Positions 59,120 through 64,000 of a DNA stretch of 64,000 nucleotides are shown piece by piece (position 1 is the stretch's first letter; each line of letters begins with the position of its first letter). The translations under genes were made by a program, and so were the position numbers. Source of the DNA: an uncultured Bacteriovoracaceae bacterium (GTDB taxonomy: Bacteria; Bdellovibrionota; Bacteriovoracia; Bacteriovoracales; Bacteriovoracaceae); assembly GCA_937952395.1 (NCBI GenBank), contig CALFYV010000090.1:310001-374000 (forward strand), read 5' to 3'. The notes under the pieces were generated by a model that saw only the letters and a program-made list of their open reading frames with translations, searched no databases and was not told the origin of the DNA.

Positions 59120-59857
59120 TTAGTAATTCATACCCTTTTTAATTGGAATATGTTGCACTGTGCCCTGCCCGCCCGGTAAAACAGGCGGAAAAACACGATG
59201 TAATATAACTCTTTCCAATCTCCCACCATTTTCAATGCCAAATTTGTGCAATAAATCCAATCCTAACTTAATAAAGTGAGGAATATGATCAGCACGATCC
59301 TCCCAAAATTCCAAAATACGAATGTCGGGATTCATAGCCTTATTAATTACATACATCTTGTGAGCTAAAGTGCTACCATCGGGCTTACCTTTTCGAGTCT
59401 TCGGATAATCCTCTTCCGTAGAATGATCGCCGCTAAAATGCTGCTCATGACCCACCTCAGGGTGGTCAATGTCGCTTCCGCCGCTTAAATGAGACTTAAA
59501 CCTTTTCATGGCCTCTTTATTGCTATCAGGAATTACACGACGACCATATAAACCTTGATTACGCAATACGTCACGAACTTTATGTGCAATGACACCACGA
59601 CGACCAGTTAAAAGAATAACCCTAGTATCGGGATCGTATTGATCCTGACGCATTGCATCTACAACTTCTTTGTTCACGCCGCCATCATAATGAGGGTCAG
59701 ACAAGGAATCTTCATGTCCCCACCAATCCTTGCCGAACCATTTAGATGGGCGTTCAGGCACGTTAGCTATTGTGCCATCGAAGTCATACACAGAAATGCG
59801 TGTTACTTTATTTCCCATTGTCTCTTCAAACCAATTTTTAAAAGATAAGTCTTTCAT
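59120..59857 (-). CDS. Tagged HAD-family phosphatase (RNA-repair HAD-like)
   Basis: A 245-residue protein. The N-terminus DLSFKNWFEETMG shows the tag. A HAD fold follows: motif I VYDFDGTIAN with the nucleophile Asp, motif II LLTGRRG, motif III-like KSHLSGGSDID region, and FWEDRADHIPHFIKLG for the final acidic motif. The pattern DFDGTI ... LTGR ... EDR is that of the HAD domains found in 'Swiss Army Knife' RNA-repair proteins. A phosphatase acting on a nucleotide or RNA end is likely. It is the first gene of the minus-strand run and faces the 59926 gene across 68 bases. Confidence 0.78.
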   Translation of the reverse strand: MKDLSFKNWFEETMGNKVTRISVYDFDGTIANVPERPSKWFGKDWWGHEDSLSDPHYDGGVNKEVVDAMRQDQYDPDTRVILLTGRRGVIAHKVRDVLRNQGLYGRRVIPDSNKEAMKRFKSHLSGGSDIDHPEVGHEQHFSGDHSTEEDYPKTRKGKPDGSTLAHKMYVINKAMNPDIRILEFWEDRADHIPHFIKLGLDLLHKFGIENGGRLERVILHRVFPPVLPGGQGTVQHIPIKKGMNY

Positions 59858-59925
59858 AACTTAGATATTAAGCACAAATTAATTTTCAATGCCTAGATAT
59901 TGTACCAAAGATGATAAGGATGTAA

Positions 59926-60660
59926 ATGGAACTAGAGCTAAACTTCAAAGAGTTTCTAAATGAAGCACGCCGTGGACCCGTTCCAGGGGCATTCGGTAAA
60001 CAAGGAAGAAATAGACCTAGATACAACGTTACTACACAACCATTAGACGACGCCGGGGCTTATCAAGTTCGAATTTCAGCCGGAAAAAACATCGAACAAC
60101 AAATCAGAGAAAAGCTAAAAGAATTTAATATCCTCACAACTCCCGCTTCCTCCCACCAAGATAAAAATCTTGGAATCGATGCTTTCATCACTAGCACCGA
60201 TGGCGGCACCACTAAAACCTCCATCCCCATTCAAATAAAAGCTAGAAAAAATGCATCAGGCAACGACATTTTGTGGGAAGCTGTAAAGCCATGGAATGAT
60301 AACATCGTTTCTTCGTTTGAGGAATTAGGAGATCGTGTTTTCACTGGAAAGGATATGAAAAGTAAGGCCAAATATCTAGTTTCCATGAGCAATGATGGAA
60401 ACACCATCAGACTGAGAAGCGTGGAAGAAACTATTCAAATGGCCAAAAAAATGGTTGAAGAATTTATACACAACTATCGAGCCACAGGCAGAAAAGTCGC
60501 CAATACCCAGTACGGACAAATTCGTCTGGTTAAAGACCCTAGCCAAGAAGCCAATTACAACCTTCGAGGTGATGTTTTTAAACTTAACTGTTTTATCAGC
60601 CCAGATGTATACAGCCACAAGAAAGACTTAACGTTACAAACCCCCATAGGAGCGGTATAA
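59926..60660 (+). CDS. Tagged PD-(D/E)XK-like protein
   Basis: A 244-residue protein. The N-terminus LNFKEFLNEARRGPV is one of the clearest tags. After a Gly/Arg-rich stretch comes a compact alpha/beta core with IEQQIREKLKEFNI, then NLGIDAFITSTDGG and SIPIQIKARKNASG. The G-I-D ... Q-x-K layout is that of PD-(D/E)XK nucleases in which Gln replaces Glu. The wider body contains RVFTGKDMKSKAKYLVSM. A nuclease or nuclease-derived binder is plausible. Its stop overlaps the next start by one base. Confidence 0.6.
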   Translation: MELELNFKEFLNEARRGPVPGAFGKQGRNRPRYNVTTQPLDDAGAYQVRISAGKNIEQQIREKLKEFNILTTPASSHQDKNLGIDAFITSTDGGTTKTSIPIQIKARKNASGNDILWEAVKPWNDNIVSSFEELGDRVFTGKDMKSKAKYLVSMSNDGNTIRLRSVEETIQMAKKMVEEFIHNYRATGRKVANTQYGQIRLVKDPSQEANYNLRGDVFKLNCFISPDVYSHKKDLTLQTPIGAV

Positions 60661-61034
60661 TGGAATTGAACTTCAAAGTATTCCTGGAAATGCCGCATTT
60701 GGCCATAAAGCGGCACGGCAGACCAGCACCTTTCTTTTTCGAAGATGGTTATGTAAAATTTATTGACATGAAGTTCGAGGACTATCCACCAGGGGCTCCA
60801 GAAAGAAAATTGAACTTTTACAATTCTCAATTTTACGGTAAATTACCAGGACAGAACGCTTATTTAATCTTAGATGATCCAAAGAATTTTTATGTTGGCG
60901 AGCAAGAACCAGGAGGTTCACACTTCAAGTTAAGAGATGATTGGTATGATTATGCCGTTTTCTTATTCATGGATGGAAGTATTAAAGAACCAAGAAATGT
61001 TAGAGAAGATGAACCAAATGTAAGAAAAGTATAA
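60660..61034 (+). CDS. Hypothetical protein with N-terminal tag-like motif (124 aa)
   Basis: A 124-residue protein beginning MELNFKVFLEMPHLAIKRHG, the tag directly followed by basic residues. The body is rich in aromatic residues and Pro (FEDYPPGAPERKLNFY) with a beta core (NAYLILDDPKNFYVGE) and a basic end. It is coupled to the upstream tagged gene by a one-base stop-start overlap. No family recognised. Confidence 0.65.
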   Translation: MELNFKVFLEMPHLAIKRHGRPAPFFFEDGYVKFIDMKFEDYPPGAPERKLNFYNSQFYGKLPGQNAYLILDDPKNFYVGEQEPGGSHFKLRDDWYDYAVFLFMDGSIKEPRNVREDEPNVRKV

Positions 61035-61042
61035 AGGAGATA

Positions 61043-61621
61043 ATGATGTGTGCTAAAATCGCAGCACTGTATGTTCACGGAAGAATAGTTACAGGCACCC
61101 ACCACGGCGATGCGTTTAGTAAACTTACCATAGAAGAAAAAACACAAATCATATGTTCCGGATTCCTCGACGAAGAGCATCACAAATTCATAGGCGAAGA
61201 TAAGGAAATCTTTGTAAAAGAGATCGTCTTAATCCGACATGCAAACGTAGACGATTCAGAAGACCCAAGCGTAACAGACCAAGGCCGTTCGCAAATTAAG
61301 CGTGCGGCTAATTTTTTAAATGACCATATGGACTTATCAGATTTTCAAGGATTCAATAGTCCAATTAAAAGATGTCAGCAAACCGCCGATGAATTTTCGA
61401 AAGAGTTAAACGTGTTTTTCAAGCCCGAAACTTCTTTGATTGAATCCGCCTCTCCACGTATGCTGCTAGCTTTTTTAAACAACCTTCCGTGCAAAAGCTT
61501 GCTAATCACCCATTGTGACATCATTTCAAGTTTGGTATATCTGACGACTGAAAAATGCGTGAAGGAAATCAAATATTGCTCACCGCTAATCGTCGTAAAC
61601 AATACAGTTACGAGTATCTAA
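61043..61621 (+). CDS. Histidine phosphatase family protein
   Basis: A 192-residue member of the histidine phosphatase (phosphoglycerate mutase) clan. The catalytic core is visible: IVLIRHANVDDS with the phospho-accepting His, then GFNSPIKRCQQTADEF, PETSLIESASPRML and LITHCDIIS. The N-terminal 65 residues contain an extra helix-strand section (AALYVHGRIVTGTHHGD). It probably removes phosphate from a small molecule or protein. AAGGAG lies before the ATG. It is the last gene before an intergenic gap with its own promoter. Confidence 0.82.
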   Translation: MMCAKIAALYVHGRIVTGTHHGDAFSKLTIEEKTQIICSGFLDEEHHKFIGEDKEIFVKEIVLIRHANVDDSEDPSVTDQGRSQIKRAANFLNDHMDLSDFQGFNSPIKRCQQTADEFSKELNVFFKPETSLIESASPRMLLAFLNNLPCKSLLITHCDIISSLVYLTTEKCVKEIKYCSPLIVVNNTVTSI

Positions 61622-61631
61622 GTCGTTCTGG

Positions 61632-61660
61632 TTTACTTTTGCCTCCCTGCTGCCTATAAT
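61632..61660 (+). promoter_or_regulatory. Strong sigma70 promoter
   Basis: TTTACT at 61632-61637, a 17-base spacer, and a perfect TATAAT at 61655-61660. The leader to the ATG at 61712 is about 45 bases. This is the best host-type promoter in the window and drives only the 61712 gene. Confidence 0.85.
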
Positions 61661-61711
61661 TAGAACATCGTGTTTGTCACATTTCTGTAACTTCAATTTG
61701 AGGGCTTACCT

Positions 61712-62737
61712 ATGGCTTCTAAAATCCCCTTTTTTACCCCTGAAGATTTTGTCGGCCACACGCCACCACCGACCGATGAAACTCCACCACGCAAACTTGG
61801 CGAAAAAAAATATGTTCGTGTCGGCTCCATCATCAACTGGATTATGACCGGCGTAATCAAGCCTTATGAGTGGAACCGTGGAACAGGAGAAGTTTGTGCT
61901 AAAATCGTGCAAAGCGTCCGGAAACACGGAATAGTTGCTGATGCAATTGGAGAAGCAACCATTGGATATCCCAATCCTGACTCCGATCAGTTGTATTGTT
62001 CCAACTCTCACAGTCGTATTTATAGCTTCGTTGATCGTTACCTAAAAGGTGATATGACCAGCCGTGAAATTAACTACACCTTTTCTATAAGGGTGGTTGA
62101 AGATTTTTTGAACTCCTATATTGTGTGCAACACACAAGGAGCACATGGCGCCAAGGACAAAATTCAAAGCCCTGATCTAACCTATGGTTCGGTGCTACAC
62201 GGAGAAGTCTTCCCGCTGTTGAGTCAGGAAGCCAGGGCTAGGCTGGGAAATAACAAATGGTCAATTTTGAAAACCGTTCTCTATGCTTTAACTGTTTACG
62301 ATACCGCCGATGAACGATGGTGGTTCCCCACCGTTTATTCAAGCCGCACCAGCGCTGGTAAATTGGAAAATAATTTGGGCGGGACACTGAAAACTAACAC
62401 GACAATTGTTCGCCAATTCGCCTCGTCAATTGAGTCGTGGAACGAATTTTGTGACTTACTTACAGCAAGCGCTGGTGGCTTGAATGTGAACAAGGTTGTG
62501 TCTAGTGCTGGATTTTTTGGCTTTCTCGTTTCTGACCGGCTCAGAAAGAAGCCCGAATTGCCGCCTAACAAGAAATTGATTCAACGCATGTTAAGCCATT
62601 TCTCTGAAGTGAGCAATCTTTGTTCCTCTCTTACCAACGGTAGAAAGTCCGAAATGATCGACCGTTGCGGAGAACTTACCAAGATACTCACAACTGGAAG
62701 GAGATACAGGAACTCTCTTACAAAACGTGCTGGCTAG
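61712..62737 (+). CDS. Autonomous accessory gene (moron-like), possibly ParB/DGQHR-like
   Basis: A 341-residue protein with its own promoter and terminator. By eye its codons are richer in G and C than those of neighbours. The segment around residues 58-100 (KIVQSVRKHGIVADAIGE ... LYCSNSHSRIYSF) loosely resembles ParB/DGQHR domains, where a 'position effect' strand precedes D-G-Q-H-R; here the motif is S-N-S-H-S-R. IVCNTQGAHGAKD follows, then helices to the C-terminus. The identity is uncertain. As an independently expressed gene it could be an immunity, superinfection-exclusion or defence-related gene. Confidence 0.7.
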   Translation: MASKIPFFTPEDFVGHTPPPTDETPPRKLGEKKYVRVGSIINWIMTGVIKPYEWNRGTGEVCAKIVQSVRKHGIVADAIGEATIGYPNPDSDQLYCSNSHSRIYSFVDRYLKGDMTSREINYTFSIRVVEDFLNSYIVCNTQGAHGAKDKIQSPDLTYGSVLHGEVFPLLSQEARARLGNNKWSILKTVLYALTVYDTADERWWFPTVYSSRTSAGKLENNLGGTLKTNTTIVRQFASSIESWNEFCDLLTASAGGLNVNKVVSSAGFFGFLVSDRLRKKPELPPNKKLIQRMLSHFSEVSNLCSSLTNGRKSEMIDRCGELTKILTTGRRYRNSLTKRAG

Positions 62738-62756
62738 TCGGCACACGACAACAACG

Positions 62757-62788
62757 AAAAAAGGGGAGAATTTTTCTCCCCTTTTTTT
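62757..62788 (+). terminator. Strong rho-independent terminator
   Basis: AAAAAAGGGGAGAA pairs with TTCTCCCCTTTTTTT around a short loop, giving a stem with a GGGGAG/CTCCCC core and long A and T runs. It ends the 61712 transcript and could also work in reverse. Confidence 0.9.
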
Positions 62789-62836
62789 ATGTACTAAGCT
62801 TCTATATTAAGGATTATGTGAAGATGAAGGAATATA

Positions 62837-63772
62837 ATGAGTGATATAGAAACTTATCAAACAAAATTAAATGAAATAAGACAATTGTTATCTGGGACGG
62901 AATATTGGGAAACACTTGAAGATGACAAAAAATTAAAATTTCAAAGCCCAAAATTCATAGCTTATCGAAAGTCTGGTGCGTATAGGGCTTTAAAAAAGAC
63001 AAGAGAAGAAATAGATGGGTATAAATGCACTAAATGCCATTCAAATAAAAATCTACATTTTCATCATTTGACTTATAAAAATCTTTTTCACGAGCACTTG
63101 ACAGATGGAATAACTTTGTGTAATGTATGTCACACTCGATCTCATGAAATTCGCAAGGGGATTTATAACACATATAAAGGAATAAAAATGACAACTACAA
63201 TTGCTAAAGGCGAAAGCTTGAGTTTTATAAAAAATCAAAGTTGTGCAAAAAAGTATTTGGAATTCTTGGCACATGAATATAAAAAAAATCCAACGACAAA
63301 AAAAACACAATTGTGTGGGTTAGCTGATAAGCTATTTGCAGGAGAATATAATCTTAAATCAGAATACGTTAGACAGGATATTAGATATGTTTGGGGCATA
63401 AAAGAGTCAGCACCAGACAGAAAAACCACAACTTCTAGAAGCTTAACTTATTATAGCGATCCAATTGGTCTTAATGGCTTTTTTGAAGAACTAGGAGTTA
63501 ATCCTGTAGTAATAGAGAAATATGCTAAAATGATGGTTCAAAATGCTAACCAGGCAATTAAAAGACGGGATGAAGGATGGGAAAAATCAGAAAAGTCTCA
63601 ACCTCAATCAAATGAAAAAACAATACCACAGACTTCTCAAACAAATAATGAAAATATTGTAATTTATGATAAAAATGGAAAACCATATTTTGAAATGTCT
63701 GCTATAGCCATAGAAGGTTTAAGTCCGAATACACTAACTACCTTAATTAAGGCAGCTAGAGAATCACGCTAA
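62837..63772 (+). CDS. HNH-domain protein with Gln-rich C-terminus
   Basis: A 311-residue protein. The HNH/zinc motif lies at about 74-112: YKCTKCHSNKNLHFHHLTYKN, then GITLCNVCHTRSHE, with two CxxC pairs and the H-H catalytic segment. It is a probable DNA endonuclease. Residues 115-215 are a basic, mixed region, and the C-terminus (240-311) is rich in Gln, Ser, Asn and Lys. AAGGAA stands seven bases before the ATG. HNH genes in phages are often homing enzymes, but the long extra part is uncommon for that. Confidence 0.75.
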   Translation: MSDIETYQTKLNEIRQLLSGTEYWETLEDDKKLKFQSPKFIAYRKSGAYRALKKTREEIDGYKCTKCHSNKNLHFHHLTYKNLFHEHLTDGITLCNVCHTRSHEIRKGIYNTYKGIKMTTTIAKGESLSFIKNQSCAKKYLEFLAHEYKKNPTTKKTQLCGLADKLFAGEYNLKSEYVRQDIRYVWGIKESAPDRKTTTSRSLTYYSDPIGLNGFFEELGVNPVVIEKYAKMMVQNANQAIKRRDEGWEKSEKSQPQSNEKTIPQTSQTNNENIVIYDKNGKPYFEMSAIAIEGLSPNTLTTLIKAARESR

Positions 63773-63774
63773 CA

Positions 63775-64000
63775 ATGCAATTATCAAATGAACAGAAAAA
63801 TGTCATCAAAGGCATATTAAACAATATAAAATCAAATCAAACAACCACCCTTGCCGGATATGCAGGAACAGGTAAAACGACCACCATCAAACATATTGCC
63901 AAACTTCTTCCCAACTGGGCAATATGCTCTTATACCGGCAAAGCCTCTAACGTCCTAAGAAAAAAAGGACTCGATTCCTCCACCATTCATAGTCTAATTT
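63775..64000 (+). CDS. Partial ATP-dependent DNA helicase (Dda/RecD-like)
   Basis: Open from an ATG at 63775, three bases after the HNH stop, to the window end (75 residues). Walker A GYAGTGKTTT is clear, preceded by LSNEQKNVIKGIL and followed by SYTGKASNVLRKKGL and STIHSL, the classic pattern of superfamily 1 Dda/RecD helicases. It would unwind DNA for replication or recombination. The rest lies outside. Confidence 0.85.
   Translation, partial: MQLSNEQKNVIKGILNNIKSNQTTTLAGYAGTGKTTTIKHIAKLLPNWAICSYTGKASNVLRKKGLDSSTIHSLI

Noticed and set aside
1..64000. tRNA genes, expected because of the CCA-type enzyme
   Set aside because: I saw no convincing cloverleaf in any gap; gaps are mostly too short. 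They may lie outside the window.
1..64000. Bacterial chromosome with an integrated prophage
   Set aside because: No host housekeeping block, integrase or attachment repeat is visible, and packaging, tail and replication genes span the whole window with phage-type density.

Overview
The window is part of the genome of a large tailed phage (myovirus type), not a bacterial chromosome. It carries a large terminase subunit at the left edge. A long minus-strand block (about 27-54 kb) follows classical contractile-tail order: tape measure, gp53-like, hub, spike with an OB domain, gp25-like, J/gp6-like, a P2-I-like domain protein and fibre-like proteins. A DnaG-type primase, a RecB/Cas4-type nuclease and a Dda/RecD-like helicase (cut by the right edge) are also present, and nearly all genes abut or overlap. 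DNA is AT-rich throughout. Capsid, portal, tail sheath and tail tube genes were not recognised and presumably lie outside. A lipoprotein with a lipobox and a Zn-ribbon MscL suggest a Gram-negative host, but the host cannot be named from this sequence.

Layout. 0-6.6 kb: terminase (minus), then a plus-strand run with a secreted M28 peptidase, a ferritin-like protein, a CYTH-domain protein, a probable virion protein and a tail-anchored protein. 6.7-17.1 kb: short runs of alternating strand with accessory genes: MscL channel, gluzincin protease, DUF3568-like lipoprotein, Asp/Trp repeat protein, secreted Cys protease, secreted trypsin-like protease, GT8 glycosyltransferase, RecB-like nuclease, primase. 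17.2-26.7 kb: a 1093-residue protein of unknown role, a 379-residue protein, an actin-like ATPase, a GT9 enzyme and a likely abundant structural protein followed by a terminator. 26.7-54.2 kb: fibres with PKD domains and a striking 10-residue repeat, then the baseplate and tail module, interrupted by a free-standing LAGLIDADG endonuclease. 54.2-64 kb: small proteins, a CCA-adding-enzyme-type nucleotidyltransferase, a HAD protein, a SprT-like protein, a PD-(D/E)XK-like protein, a histidine phosphatase, a transcriptionally autonomous gene at 61.7 kb, an HNH protein and the helicase.

The most notable pattern is a short N-terminal peptide of the type F-K-x-W/F-L-x-E on about a dozen otherwise unrelated proteins, many of them enzymes. 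It looks like the capsid-targeting peptides of T4 internal proteins, so these proteins may be packaged and delivered with the DNA. That idea is inference. Other notable points are a set of predicted secreted proteases, two of which share a C-terminal tail, a phage MscL channel, scattered glycosyltransferases, and the way convergent genes interlock their stop codons in a 4-base overlap at six of ten junctions.

No CRISPR array and no tRNA gene were recognised. No stretch longer than 300 bases lacks a gene; the largest gaps are 131 bases (6570-6700), 107 bases (33894-34000), 99 bases (62738-62836), 96 bases (15173-15268) and 90 bases (61622-61711).
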